From a virus, in IMG/VR virus record IMGVR_UViG_3300031857_000082, positions 23,215-87,214 of that record: a stretch of 64,000 nucleotides of DNA; one strand, given 5' to 3'. The number at the start of each line of letters is the position of its first letter. The first letter of the stretch is position 1. The notes below the pieces were generated by a model. It was not told the DNA's origin. It did no database searches and saw only the letters and a program-made list of their open reading frames with translations. The position numbers were made by a program, and so were the translations under genes. Of this stretch, positions 44,281 through 54,248 are shown one piece after another.

Positions 44281-45360
44281 CTAAATGTTTAAATTAGAGT
44301 TTGCAATTATTATTGTTGAACTACTTGTCCTAAATACAGTAAAGTTAAATATATCTATTTTACCCACAGAACTTGTTGGTGTTGGAGCACTTCCTCCAAG
44401 CCATCTAATTGTTTGAGAGATTCCATCTATCATAAATATGCTAGGTATATAACCAGTTGCACCTTGTGTTACTACAACTGATATTGTTTGACTTCTTAAG
44501 TTAACATTAGGAATATTTGTTACATTTAGTGTAAAGTTTGCAGATGGTGCATTTGCTATATAGAATAAGCCTCCGTCATTAAAATTTACTGTTGCTGATC
44601 CAGATACTATAGAAACTTCTGTTATTTTTTCTCTTATTTCTTGAACATCCAATATTCCATCAATTTGAGCATTATTAAATAGTGATGTTCCAGTAAATGT
44701 TGGGCTTGACAAAGGAGAGTAAGTAGCACTGGCATTTGATTGAGTTAGATATGTAGATGTAGCGTTTGATTGTGTTAAATATGTGGCACTAGCATTTGAC
44801 TGCGTTAAATAAACAGATTGTATTGTTGAGTAAAAATTAGGATCATCATTCAATGCCGCTGATAATTCGTTAAGGGTATCAAGAGTTCCTGGTGCAGAAT
44901 CTATTAAGAAATTAACTGCAGCAGCAGAGGCTGTATTTATACCAGAGGAAACCTGGGCATTTGTATATGATATTAAAGATGAAGATGCAGAATTTGTATA
45001 TGCACTTGCACTTGTATAAGCCGCAGCCGAGGCGGTATTGATAGTAGAAGTCAAATCTATATTATTTAAATCAACAATAGTAGCATATGTAGCAGAAGCA
45101 TTATTAATAGTTAAATATGTATTAGATGCAGATGATAATGATAAATATTGAGAATCATGATTATGTGTTATACCCGCAATATCGTCTTCTACCGTGCCGT
45201 CTTCGTCTACCCAGAGTGTTCCTGCTGAAGGATTGCTTGGAGAAGCAGATTGATAGTAAATCTCACCGCTACCGCCACCACCGTCACCAATTGGAACCCA
45301 TTCAGTTCCATTCCAAACGTATGCTGGCCTTGTTGTTGTTGATATTTGTGCAGATGCCAT
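44281..45360 (-). CDS. Tail fibre with tandem YLTQSNASAT repeats (359 aa)
   Basis: The N-terminus (YVWNGTEWVPIGDGGGGSG) and GTLWVDEDGTVEDD are A motifs. Ala/Ser-rich helical segments (INTASAAAYTSAS, AAAVNFLIDSAPGTLD) alternate with YLTQSNASAT-type 10-residue repeats, three in tandem near residues 180-215. The C-terminal domain (about 230-359) is beta-rich and ends IIIANSNLNI. The repeats probably form a trimeric shaft. Confidence 0.7.
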   Translation of the reverse strand: MASAQISTTTRPAYVWNGTEWVPIGDGGGGSGEIYYQSASPSNPSAGTLWVDEDGTVEDDIAGITHNHDSQYLSLSSASNTYLTINNASATYATIVDLNNIDLTSTINTASAAAYTSASAYTNSASSSLISYTNAQVSSGINTASAAAVNFLIDSAPGTLDTLNELSAALNDDPNFYSTIQSVYLTQSNASATYLTQSNATSTYLTQSNASATYSPLSSPTFTGTSLFNNAQIDGILDVQEIREKITEVSIVSGSATVNFNDGGLFYIANAPSANFTLNVTNIPNVNLRSQTISVVVTQGATGYIPSIFMIDGISQTIRWLGGSAPTPTSSVGKIDIFNFTVFRTSSSTIIIANSNLNI

Positions 45361-45366
45361 TATTTA

Positions 45367-45372
45367 ATTATA
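45367..45372 (-). promoter_or_regulatory. -10 box TATAAT, leaderless type
   Basis: GTATAATTAAATAATG. AGGAG lies 14 bases before the ATG, too far for a normal ribosome site. Confidence 0.5.
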
Positions 45373-45377
45373 CTCTC

Positions 45378-46358
45378 CTAAGTTAAATACCTAATTATAA
45401 CTATACCGCTACCACCAGCAGATGCACCGCCACCGCCACCACCTGTATTTGCTGTTCCAGCAGTTCCTCCAGATGTTCCTCCAGCACCACCGCCGCCACT
45501 TCCTCCAGCACCGCCAGAAGTATTTCCATTGCCACCGCCGCCGCCAGCATATGTTACCGCAGTTCCAGATATTGATGATGAAGAGCCTGCACCGCCTGCT
45601 CCACCAACTCCATCACTAGGAGCATTAGAACCAACAGCACCTTTACCGCCACCACCACCACCTGATTGAACAGTTACTTGCCAAGTACCATTACCTGTTC
45701 CACCATTATTTCCTTGACCTGCTGTTCCAGTACCACCTGCTCCTGCAGTAGAGTTACCTCCACCACCAGATCCACCATTTGCACCAGCACGTTGAGTTGC
45801 ATCAGCATCTCCACCTCCGCCACCTCCGCCTCCGCCTATAGCAGTAAGTGATGAAAATACTGAGTCTGAACCATTATTTCCTCTTTTATTACCAGCATTT
45901 ATAGTTCCACCAGCACCAACTGTGACTGGATAACTACCAGCACTTACGTTTAAACTAGATCCAGTAAGCATACCTCCAGCACCACCACCTGCAGCATAAT
46001 ATCCTAGTGTACTATTTGAAGTTCCACCTGCACCACCGCCAGCAACTACTAAATATTCTACACTTAACGTTTCATTTGCTACAAAAGTATCAGTTGCTGT
46101 AAAAGTATGTATTGTATATGCACCAGATGTTGTTTTGGTTCCACCTAATGCTTTAACTGCAGTTAGTTTAGGGTTTCTGAAAGAATTTGATCCATAAATT
46201 TGCATTACTGGAGCACTTGCTGTTGAAGTATCAATCCAGAGTCTACCATTTGAATTTAAAGATGAAGGAGAAGCAGAAGATATAACTATTCTACTATTTA
46301 AATCATTAATAGTTGCAGCGGTTGTAAAAATCTTACTTGTATCTCTTGTTCTTCCCAT
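45378..46358 (-). CDS. Glycine-rich adhesin with fused A lead (326 aa)
   Basis: The lead MGRARDTSKIFTTAATIND and GRLWIDTSTASAPVMQIYGS is an A adaptor fused in-frame to a C adhesin, from VEYLVVAGGGAGG to IVIIRYLT. So it fuses the parts that are separate genes in the cassettes. Closely similar to the next gene. Confidence 0.78.
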   Translation of the reverse strand: MGRTRDTSKIFTTAATINDLNSRIVISSASPSSLNSNGRLWIDTSTASAPVMQIYGSNSFRNPKLTAVKALGGTKTTSGAYTIHTFTATDTFVANETLSVEYLVVAGGGAGGTSNSTLGYYAAGGGAGGMLTGSSLNVSAGSYPVTVGAGGTINAGNKRGNNGSDSVFSSLTAIGGGGGGGGGDADATQRAGANGGSGGGGNSTAGAGGTGTAGQGNNGGTGNGTWQVTVQSGGGGGGKGAVGSNAPSDGVGGAGGAGSSSSISGTAVTYAGGGGGNGNTSGGAGGSGGGGAGGTSGGTAGTANTGGGGGGASAGGSGIVIIRYLT

Positions 46359-46364
46359 AATATT

Positions 46365-46370
46365 ATTATA
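46365..46370 (-). promoter_or_regulatory. -10 box TATAAT, leaderless type
   Basis: Six bases (AATATT) precede the ATG. Confidence 0.48.
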
Positions 46371-46376
46371 TGCTCC

Positions 46377-47405
46377 TTATGTTAAATACCTGATTATTAC
46401 TACCCCGCTACCGCCATTTGATCCATTTCCATTACCTCCGCCGCCACCGCCGCCACCAGTATTTATTGTAGCGTCAGATATTGCACCACTAGCAGTTTGA
46501 CCATTAGCACCACCACCTAATCCCCCAGTTCCACCTGATATTGCAGCAGCATGAACTCCGCCTCCACCACCACCTGCATAATATACTAATGTTCCACTTA
46601 TAGATGATTGAATTCCAACTCCACCATTTCCTCCAGTACCAGCATTAACTACTGTTGTTGAATTTCCTCCAGCACCACCAGCACCGCCTCCACCTCCACC
46701 AGAAACATGATATCCACCTCTATGATATCCAGCACCTCCAGAAAAACCTTGTCCAGAAGTTCCTACTCCACCAGATCTACTAACTCCATCTGCTCCACCA
46801 GTTCCTCCACCACCAGATCCTCCAGAGTTACCTTCTTGAGTTGACTGTGTATATCCTGCACCACCAGGTCCTCCACCGCCACCTCCACCTGTTGCTACAA
46901 CAATAGAACCTATTGAACTGTTTGCTCCATTTGATCCTTTTGATACATCTATTGCTTTAGGCCCACCAGATCCTATTGTTACAGTATAAGTTCCACTAGA
47001 TAACTGTGTTGTGCCAGTTAAAACTCCTCCTGCACCTCCACCTCCACCACCTTCATTATCTCCACCACCTCCACCACCTGCTACAACTAAATATTCTATT
47101 TGTTTATTTCCTACTACTATAAAATTATCTAGTGAAGTAAATGTATGAACTGTATAAGAACCAGATATTGTTTTAGTTCCACCAGTAGCAGAAAATTTAG
47201 ATAATACTGGTTGTTTAAAAGAGTTTGATCCATAAGTTTGAATAACTGGAGCAGATGCTGTTGAAATATCAATCCAAAGTCTTCCGTCTGTATTTCCCGA
47301 GGTAGGAGAAGCACTATTAATATAAATCCTACTATCTAATGAACTACTAACATCAATATTTTGTATAGTAGTTAATACATTTGCTATATCTCTTGCTCTG
47401 CCCAT
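46377..47405 (-). CDS. Glycine-rich adhesin with fused A lead (342 aa)
   Basis: Paralogue of the 326-aa adhesin: lead MGRARDIANVLTTIQ, GRLWIDISTASAPVIQTYGS, then IEYLVVAGGGGGGDNEGGG. The first 100 residues of the two are far more similar than the loops of the Gly-rich body, as expected for tips under diversifying selection. Ends GVVIIRYLT. Confidence 0.78.
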   Translation of the reverse strand: MGRARDIANVLTTIQNIDVSSSLDSRIYINSASPTSGNTDGRLWIDISTASAPVIQTYGSNSFKQPVLSKFSATGGTKTISGSYTVHTFTSLDNFIVVGNKQIEYLVVAGGGGGGDNEGGGGGGAGGVLTGTTQLSSGTYTVTIGSGGPKAIDVSKGSNGANSSIGSIVVATGGGGGGGPGGAGYTQSTQEGNSGGSGGGGTGGADGVSRSGGVGTSGQGFSGGAGYHRGGYHVSGGGGGGAGGAGGNSTTVVNAGTGGNGGVGIQSSISGTLVYYAGGGGGGVHAAAISGGTGGLGGGANGQTASGAISDATINTGGGGGGGGNGNGSNGGSGVVIIRYLT

Positions 47406-47412
47406 AATTTAT

Positions 47413-47418
47413 TTTATA
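47413..47418 (-). promoter_or_regulatory. -10-like box TATAAA, leaderless type
   Basis: Seven bases before the ATG, a weaker variant of the repeated motif. Confidence 0.35.
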
Positions 47419-47427
47419 CCCTCCATT

Positions 47428-50049
47428 TTATGCTCTTCTCATCATACAGCCGTTAAATTGAGTTAGTGTTGGATCTGTGTTCATAGTAACATTTCCACCA
47501 CTTTCTTGATAAACATATCCTTCAACGTAATCAGTTGATCCATTCATATATAGTAAACCATTAGCCTCAAAAGATATTCCACCATTATTATTAGAACCTA
47601 AATCTAGTCTTTGAATAGCACTGCCACCGTTTTTATAAATAGCAACGGCTCCACGATTAGAGGTAAAGCCCATAAAAACAGATAGTGTAAACATATAATA
47701 TCCAGCCACGGTTGGTGTAAACCGATTATTAGTAGTATTAAAATTATTATTAGTATCAAAGTTTTCGTTATTAAATGGAATTTTAGTCCATGTTGAATTA
47801 GGTATTGTTAATGCTCCAGATGTAGTGCTAAATGCTGGCCCCTTTTCAAGTGTATCAATCTGTGTTTGAGTATAGTATGTAGCAGAAGCACCACTTTGTG
47901 TTAAAAATGTGCTTGAAGCACTAGCCTGTGTTAAGAATGTGCTATTTGCTTGACTAGTTGTATAAACATCAGCCACATTAAATGGTTGAGTATTTATAAT
48001 TTCTATAACATCATTTGTTACTATCCCCGAACCTAGGGTAATTACAGAAGCACTAGTTCTAGCATAGTCAGTAATTGGGGTAAGTAAAATACCATTCAAA
48101 TAAACTTGTTCGTAGCCAGAAGTGTATGAAAGTGGTAGAGAATTATCATCATTTCCTTGAACCTTAGCAGGATCAAGAAGATTGATTGTTCCTTGCATTG
48201 ATGAATGATATTGACAAGCATAATAAAGTGTGTCTGGTGCGTTTGCTGGTATAAACCAAGTTATTGTTCCATTATCAGTTCCAAGATTTGTTGTTCCAGT
48301 TGAATAAACGTTTCCGCTACTATATCCTCCAGAGACTGTTTGAATCCAGAATGGGTGACCACTTGCATTTATTGAAAATGTATATGTATTTCCTTTTACT
48401 AAATTAAATGTTGGATTTTGTACTCCTGCAACAACATAAGCACCCGATCCATTATTTGTTACAGTAAAACTTTCATTGCCAGGTATTGTATATACTTTTT
48501 TCCATCTAGTTAGATTATTATACTTAGCATCTATTTGTGCTTGAGAGTATGTGTTAACATTTGTTGAGTTTTGATATGCATATATGTCTATTACATCATT
48601 GACTACCGCCGCTTCTGCCAATACTATCGCAGATCCGCTGGTAGCAGTATATTCATTCTTAGCAATCAATACACCATTAATAAATACTTGTTCATATGAT
48701 GGATTATATTGTAGGGTTATAGAATTATCATCTACCCCTGAAATTACTGTTGCTGATGCTGATAAAGTTTTTGTCCATCTAGTAAATGCTGCTGAAGCAG
48801 TTTTAGAAAGATATGTTGATGATGCTGCAGTTGTTGTTAGTAAAGTGTCTAATATGTTTGCATTATCATTTAGTGCTGCTGATAATTCGTTTAATGTATC
48901 TAAGGCTGCTGGTGCACCATCTACTAAGTATGATACTGCTGCTGCACTTGCTGTTTGAATAGTTGAAGACAAGTCTATTGTTGCTATTTGTTGATCTGTA
49001 TATGAACTGGCACTTGCATAAGCCGCAGCCGAGGCGGTATTTATAATATCTTGTTTAGGACTATTTACCCATATAGAAGAAGCAGAGTTATAAACTATTA
49101 AATCATCATTTGCTACCCCTGAAATTCTTACATCATGTAATTCATCTAATTCATATCCATTTTGTGCTTTTACATATATTCTTCCTGAAGAAGCATTTTT
49201 CTTTACTACTACCCCGACAAATACACCATGTAATGGTCCTTGTGGTTTTGTTGTTGTTAAAGATCCAGGAGTATTTCCTAACCAGAGAACGTCTCCTTCA
49301 TTAAATCCATTTGTATTAATATTTTTTACAAGACCTTGAGATACTATTAATCCTTCTGCTCCGCTTGTGATATTTTCTGCTGCTATACCAAATGTTTTGG
49401 CAGAAGTAGTATCTGAAGCATTGCTTGCTAATTTAACAGATGGTCTTTGACCTTGAGCACCAAAAAGATATACTACCTGACCTTTTGTTATTGTAGAAGC
49501 CTCAGCGTTATATACTTTTACTACAAGTTCTTGACCAAGTGTTACGTTTGTGTCTGCATTAAGTTGTAAAGATAAAGATGACTCTCCACTATCCCATGAA
49601 AGTGTTGAAACACTTGCTGAAGTATTTTCGGGGGTAGTATCAAAAACAATATAATCAGGATAAGCAATAGAATCTACACTAGTATAATTACCTGTTGAAT
49701 TAATAGTTACTGAATTATTAGCACTGGCATTTACTATAGAAATATTTTCACCAGATATTATGGTTAATGTTTCTCCTGCTGTTGCAGCAACTATAGATTC
49801 AGTCGAAGGATTTGTAACAATTGTTTGGAAACTTGGACCACCAGTTCCTCCACCACCTCCTCCACCACCTCCTGTAGCAGATGCATTACTATCTACCCAA
49901 ATTGTTCCTACTTCTAAATTTGTTACATCTGGCTGAGAGTCTGAATAAATAACAGAAGCACCTGTAGGGGCTCCTCCTCCACCAACAGGAATCCAGACGG
50001 TACCGTCATAAAAATATAAAGTTTTTCCTGCTGTTGATACTGATGCCAT
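47428..50049 (-). CDS. Large tail fibre with cupredoxin and C1q-like domains (873 aa)
   Basis: Order: A motifs (1-60); virion domain at 165-310 (VKVYNAEASTITKGQVVYLF); coil and Ala/Ser repeats (330-420); shaft module DDNSITLQYNPSYEQVF (440-500); cupredoxin domain (about 519-627) with His565 (SGHPFWIQ) and Cys612/His615/Met618 (CQYHSSM), the full type-1 copper ligand set; a second shaft module (635-695); C1q-like jelly roll (740-873). It would be a trimeric receptor-binding fibre. Whether copper is bound or the fold is only structural is unknown. Confidence 0.82.
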   Translation of the reverse strand: MASVSTAGKTLYFYDGTVWIPVGGGGAPTGASVIYSDSQPDVTNLEVGTIWVDSNASATGGGGGGGGGTGGPSFQTIVTNPSTESIVAATAGETLTIISGENISIVNASANNSVTINSTGNYTSVDSIAYPDYIVFDTTPENTSASVSTLSWDSGESSLSLQLNADTNVTLGQELVVKVYNAEASTITKGQVVYLFGAQGQRPSVKLASNASDTTSAKTFGIAAENITSGAEGLIVSQGLVKNINTNGFNEGDVLWLGNTPGSLTTTKPQGPLHGVFVGVVVKKNASSGRIYVKAQNGYELDELHDVRISGVANDDLIVYNSASSIWVNSPKQDIINTASAAAYASASSYTDQQIATIDLSSTIQTASAAAVSYLVDGAPAALDTLNELSAALNDNANILDTLLTTTAASSTYLSKTASAAFTRWTKTLSASATVISGVDDNSITLQYNPSYEQVFINGVLIAKNEYTATSGSAIVLAEAAVVNDVIDIYAYQNSTNVNTYSQAQIDAKYNNLTRWKKVYTIPGNESFTVTNNGSGAYVVAGVQNPTFNLVKGNTYTFSINASGHPFWIQTVSGGYSSGNVYSTGTTNLGTDNGTITWFIPANAPDTLYYACQYHSSMQGTINLLDPAKVQGNDDNSLPLSYTSGYEQVYLNGILLTPITDYARTSASVITLGSGIVTNDVIEIINTQPFNVADVYTTSQANSTFLTQASASSTFLTQSGASATYYTQTQIDTLEKGPAFSTTSGALTIPNSTWTKIPFNNENFDTNNNFNTTNNRFTPTVAGYYMFTLSVFMGFTSNRGAVAIYKNGGSAIQRLDLGSNNNGGISFEANGLLYMNGSTDYVEGYVYQESGGNVTMNTDPTLTQFNGCMMRRA

Positions 50050-50055
50050 TATTTA

Positions 50056-50061
50056 ATCATA
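50056..50061 (-). promoter_or_regulatory. -10-like box TATGAT, leaderless type
   Basis: GGTATGATTAAATAATG; six bases to the ATG, with AAGGAGG 12 bases upstream. Confidence 0.42.
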
Positions 50062-50075
50062 CCTCCTTTTCTTTT

Positions 50076-52379
50076 TTATATTTCATATCTTATTAATACT
50101 CTTCCAGAACCACCAGAGCCTCCAGTGCTTCCTCCAGAACCACCAGAGCCAATTGTTACTGTATAATTCTGTGCGTTAGTAACTGTTTGTGAACTTAAAG
50201 TTTGTAGTTGTCCACCACCACCACCGTGTCCACCGTTGGTTCCACCTCCGCCACCACCACCGTAATTAGAAGGGGCACTTGATCCTGTAGCGTTACCTGA
50301 ACTTCCACTTCCATTTGCACCACCATGTTGTCCAGATGCTCCACCTCTATCTCTTGCACCACCTCCACCGCCACCTCCTGCATATTTGTATGAGTATGTT
50401 GCATTTCCAAATTCGTTAGACCATGCTGACAAGCCTATTCCACCAGGACCAGCACTTCCACCACCATTACTACCAGCACCTCCAGCACCTCCACCGCCAC
50501 CACCAGTTTCAGCGTATGATGCAGATACTCCAGTTCCTCCTAAAAATCCATTTCCAGAAGTTCCTCCTCTTCCAGAGTTAGCAAAAGAATTTCCTGCTGA
50601 ACCTACTGTTCCATATATACTAATTCCTAATCCTGTAACACTGCTAACATTTCCATTTGAACCACCTGATCCAGCACCTCCTCCTGATATAACAACCATA
50701 TCAACATTTGCTGTACCAGTTGGTGTAAATGTACCAGTTGATGTAAAATCATGTAATTTATATGTTGAAGCACCAGAGGTTACTGTTGTAATGCTTCCAC
50801 CTGTTGCATTAAATGTTGTTATTGAAGAAGAGGTATTTGATACCTGAGAAGTTCCATTATCATTTGTCGCTGTCATTGTAAATGTATAGTTTGTTCCAGG
50901 ATTTAAACCAGATACTAATATTGGAGATACCCCACTTCCAGTTATAGAAGATGGAGAAGATGAAACTGTATATGAACTTATTGCTTTACCACCAGTTCCT
51001 CCACTTGAATAGTAAACATATGCTCTGGATTTTGTTCCATCTGCATTTGCTGAACTTATTATTGGTGCTTCTGGAACTGTTGTTGCAGTTATGCTATTTG
51101 AAGAATTAGACGCTGTAGAGGTTCCAGCAGTATTTGTTGCTGTTACTGAAAATGTATAGGAGGTATTAGACTGAAGCCCTGAAACAACTATCGGTGATGA
51201 TACTCCAGTTGCAGTGTATGATCCAGGAGTTGATGTTACTGTAAATGAATCTGCTGCATCTCCTGCAGTTGATGATGCAAACGTAACAATTGCAGCACCA
51301 TTATTATAAGGACGCCCAGTTCCAACATCTGATGCAGATACTCCAGTTGGTGCCCCAGGTTTGTTTAAAGAAACATACTCGTTTAAAATATTCCATCCTT
51401 TAATAGCATTTATATACATTACTTCTACAGATGAATCAGGAGTGTTAATTATATAAGCACTTGCTCCACCAATATTATTTCCATTTCCTAATACTGTAAT
51501 ATTATTATTTTGTGCATTTGCTGCTACATCTAAAACTTTTATTTTTGATCCAGTAGTAGGTGATGATGGAAGTGTTACATTTATAGAACTTGAGGCACTA
51601 TTTACAAATATAGTTTCATTATCTTGAGCATTATGATTTTCAGATATTGAAGTAATTGAATCTTTTGTTTGATAAGTTGTAGATGCAGAAGATATTGAAA
51701 GTTTGGAAGATAAAGCATTAGTTACAGTAGTTGCAAAGTTTTGATCATCTCCAAGAGCATTTGCTAGTTCATTTAGAGTATCTAGAGCACCAGGTGCTGA
51801 ATCAACAAGATATGATACTGCAGCAGCACTTGCTGATTGAGCATATTGCAAAGTAGCATAATTAGTTAAATTTAAATTGTTATTAGCATTTGACTCAGTA
51901 ATAATCTTAGAGTCATTTATTTTTATATTACCGTTTGAATCTACACTTAAAGAAATGTTTGCACTAGCATTTGCAGGATTTTGCAGGTATAAAGAAGATG
52001 CTCCTAAATATAAATCTTTTACTCTATATGCAGAAGAACCAATACTATAAATATTATCTACATCTGGTATTAAATTACCATCACTATCTTCAGTCCAAAA
52101 TAATAAACTTGTTCCACTACCGCCTCCACCACTTGAACCACCAGTTCCTGTACTATCACTATCTACCCATAGTGCACCTAACTCTGCTCCATCTGGTGCT
52201 TCTGGTTGATAATATACAGATGCTGCACCAGCACCACCAGTTAATTCTGTCCACGTACCGTCAGCATATATTTTAACAACATTATCTGTAGTATTAAAAT
52301 ATAAATCGCCCTCTGACCCAGTCACTGGATCTGAGGATAAATTCGTTAAATTTATCGGTGTTAAAAACTTCTTTGACAT
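50076..52379 (-). CDS. Large fibre with two Fn3 domains and Gly-rich tip (767 aa)
   Basis: N-terminal A motif (GDLYFNTTDNVVKIYADGTW) plus GALWVDSDSTGTG, then fibre shaft to about 340, two Fn3-like domains (about 345-430 and 432-520) and a Gly-rich adhesin body ending GSGRVLIRYEI. The tip from Fn3 onwards matches the cassette 1 adhesin (464 aa), so whole fibre tips seem to be exchanged. It begins with AUG preceded by GGAG. Confidence 0.78.
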   Translation of the reverse strand: MSKKFLTPINLTNLSSDPVTGSEGDLYFNTTDNVVKIYADGTWTELTGGAGAASVYYQPEAPDGAELGALWVDSDSTGTGGSSGGGGSGTSLLFWTEDSDGNLIPDVDNIYSIGSSAYRVKDLYLGASSLYLQNPANASANISLSVDSNGNIKINDSKIITESNANNNLNLTNYATLQYAQSASAAAVSYLVDSAPGALDTLNELANALGDDQNFATTVTNALSSKLSISSASTTYQTKDSITSISENHNAQDNETIFVNSASSSINVTLPSSPTTGSKIKVLDVAANAQNNNITVLGNGNNIGGASAYIINTPDSSVEVMYINAIKGWNILNEYVSLNKPGAPTGVSASDVGTGRPYNNGAAIVTFASSTAGDAADSFTVTSTPGSYTATGVSSPIVVSGLQSNTSYTFSVTATNTAGTSTASNSSNSITATTVPEAPIISSANADGTKSRAYVYYSSGGTGGKAISSYTVSSSPSSITGSGVSPILVSGLNPGTNYTFTMTATNDNGTSQVSNTSSSITTFNATGGSITTVTSGASTYKLHDFTSTGTFTPTGTANVDMVVISGGGAGSGGSNGNVSSVTGLGISIYGTVGSAGNSFANSGRGGTSGNGFLGGTGVSASYAETGGGGGGAGGAGSNGGGSAGPGGIGLSAWSNEFGNATYSYKYAGGGGGGGARDRGGASGQHGGANGSGSSGNATGSSAPSNYGGGGGGGTNGGHGGGGGQLQTLSSQTVTNAQNYTVTIGSGGSGGSTGGSGGSGRVLIRYEI

Positions 52380-52393
52380 AAAACTCCAGTTTA

Positions 52394-52424
52394 TATAGGG
52401 GCTAAGGTTTAGTTAACCCCTATA
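52394..52424 (-). terminator. Hairpin between the 426- and 767-aa fibre genes
   Basis: An 8-bp perfect stem TATAGGGG/CCCCTATA has an inner CTAA/TTAG pairing, but the T-tract is poor, so termination or mRNA end protection is uncertain. Confidence 0.45.
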
Positions 52425-52429
52425 CTATT

Positions 52430-53710
52430 TTAGCCTATTACAACTACGTTGAAGGTGTTTACTCCAGGTGGTGTTGCAAAGCCAATTACTACGTTATTAG
52501 CATCTATTCTATCAATATCAGTTTCTACTGTTTGATAAGCATATGCAGATAACTCAGTTCCATAAACTTGGACCTGTACATTTCTAGTTCCTAGATTATG
52601 TGTAACTGTGTAAGATGTACTTGCACTGTTGCCAATGATTTGTGAGAATTTACGAGTAAAGGAATCTGCTACTAAAGCGGATTCTAATGCTCCTTTATCT
52701 ACAGCAAGTCCGTTTGCGTTTGTTAAGTACGGTGTAGATGCAGAAAGAACTGTATCAAGAGTTAAACTATTTGATCCGTCATTGTAATTAACAGATAAAG
52801 AGTTACTTCCTCCTACTAGTCCTCCAACCACATCTTGAACTGCTTCCGTAAAGTCAGTTACATCAGTTGATACGTGAGTATGTCCTTCTACGGATACTCT
52901 GTATACTGCAGAACCGCCTTGGGTTAAAGACCATTGATCTTGTGTTTCATCCCAGTACAGTTTTGCATTAGTTGATGTACCACGTTCTACTTCAATACCA
53001 GCATCTAAACTAGGAGATGTTGTAACGTTGCTATTTAAAACAACGAGATTATCTTCTACATTTAGTGTTTGAGTATTTAAAGTAGTTGTATCTCCATTTA
53101 CAGTTAAATCACCACTAATTGTTAAATTACCGCCAACTGTTACGTTGTCTGGTAATCCAATTGTGATAGATCCATTTGCAGCAGAAACTTCAATTTCATC
53201 TTGAGTTCCAGCAATGTTTGTTACTACTGTTGTAGATGCAGATCCAATGGAAGTTACACGACCATATGAATCAACGTTTACAACTGGTGTAGTAATTGTG
53301 TTTGTTCCTGAATCGAAAGATCCTGTTCCTGAACCTGTTGGATTTACTTGTGCAAGATCTACAGTTACTCCTCCAGCAGAAGCACTTAATGTAGTTCTTC
53401 CAGCGGTACCAGCAATACTTGTTACACCAGTGTTTGTTATGGTAAGGGTATTACTTGGATCATTGTAAGTAAGTGAAATGCCAGTTCCTGATTGCAATAA
53501 GTTTGCAACAGTATCACCAATATATTCAACACTGCCTACAGCGACCCATGCAGACGCAGAACCACTATAAACTTTTAGTACATCATCTGCAGTGTTGTAG
53601 TAGATTTGACCTGCTACTCCACTTGCTGGATCGGTAGTTGCATTTTGTACAACTGCTCTAAGTAATTGATTTTGTACTAAATCTAAATTAGTTAAAAATT
53701 GTCTAGCCAT
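52430..53710 (-). CDS. Tail fibre protein, first of the fibre block (426 aa)
   Basis: N-terminal A-like module (GQIYYNTADDVLKVYSGSASAW); mid-shaft LTVNGDTTTLNTQTLNVEDN and GIEVERGTSTNAKLYWDE, shared with two other fibres; C-terminus with SYTVTHNLGTRNVQVQVYG and FNVVVIG, a common fibre end domain. AGGAGG precedes the ATG. It may be the main conserved fibre on which the rest of the array varies. Confidence 0.72.
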   Translation of the reverse strand: MARQFLTNLDLVQNQLLRAVVQNATTDPASGVAGQIYYNTADDVLKVYSGSASAWVAVGSVEYIGDTVANLLQSGTGISLTYNDPSNTLTITNTGVTSIAGTAGRTTLSASAGGVTVDLAQVNPTGSGTGSFDSGTNTITTPVVNVDSYGRVTSIGSASTTVVTNIAGTQDEIEVSAANGSITIGLPDNVTVGGNLTISGDLTVNGDTTTLNTQTLNVEDNLVVLNSNVTTSPSLDAGIEVERGTSTNAKLYWDETQDQWSLTQGGSAVYRVSVEGHTHVSTDVTDFTEAVQDVVGGLVGGSNSLSVNYNDGSNSLTLDTVLSASTPYLTNANGLAVDKGALESALVADSFTRKFSQIIGNSASTSYTVTHNLGTRNVQVQVYGTELSAYAYQTVETDIDRIDANNVVIGFATPPGVNTFNVVVIG

Positions 53711-53725
53711 TTATTTCGCCTCCTT

Positions 53726-54166
53726 TTATGATAAAAATGCCCTTCCAGAAAACGGACTGGAAAAGGTTAAAACAACAGTTGTTGCATTTGGATAATCGTA
53801 TGACCCCTCAATGACTGTTCCAAATGTATCAACTACTGTTATATTAGGCATAAATTCAAGATTATGATTGATAGTCCATGTTGCACTTGAAACTGTTTGA
53901 GTGTGAACATATCCTAATTCAGCCTGTCTTAAAGATATTCCTAATCCCCATGCACCATTTGTTTTTGGTCCATAAAGTTCTGTTGCTACGGTATCTAGGT
54001 AAAAATCTCCTTCAATACCAAGAGATGAATTTGGTTCACCCAAGCCATTAAGAAGTTGAGTTCCTCTTGGCCCTTGTGGTCCTCTTTCACCTAAAACTAA
54101 TGTTGTTATTTGATCTTCTACTAATACCTGAACTGTTGTCTCTGTTACATTTACAATTTCTGGCAT
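53726..54166 (-). CDS. Short collagen-like fibre protein (146 aa)
   Basis: The lead PEIVNVTETTVQVLVEDQ is followed by a GERGPQGPRG collagen triplet run and GEPNSSLGIEGDFYLDTVAT, then a C-terminal beta domain TWTINHNLEFMPNITVVDTF. It probably anchors the fibre block. The upstream mini-gene repeats its N-terminus. Confidence 0.7.
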   Translation of the reverse strand: MPEIVNVTETTVQVLVEDQITTLVLGERGPQGPRGTQLLNGLGEPNSSLGIEGDFYLDTVATELYGPKTNGAWGLGISLRQAELGYVHTQTVSSATWTINHNLEFMPNITVVDTFGTVIEGSYDYPNATTVVLTFSSPFSGRAFLS

Positions 54167-54173
54167 TAACTAA

Positions 54174-54248
54174 TCACCTATTTCCTGCTGTTTTAACTTC
54201 TACTATGATATTTACGATAGTCTCTGTTACTTCTACAATTTTTGTCAT
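54174..54248 (-). CDS. Mini-gene repeating the next gene's N-terminus (24 aa)
   Basis: The ATG overlaps the stop of the 115-aa gene (TAATG). Its sequence KIVEVTETIVNIIVEV closely matches EIVNVTETTVQVLVED at the start of the 146-aa protein downstream. It may be a relic of gene duplication or a real short peptide. It is too short for ordinary gene finding. Confidence 0.5.
   Translation of the reverse strand: MTKIVEVTETIVNIIVEVKTAGNR

Noticed and set aside
44720-44815. DNA tandem repeats as a phase-variation tract
   Set aside because: The 30-base units encode a regular shaft repeat and differ in many positions; no slippage-prone identical units.
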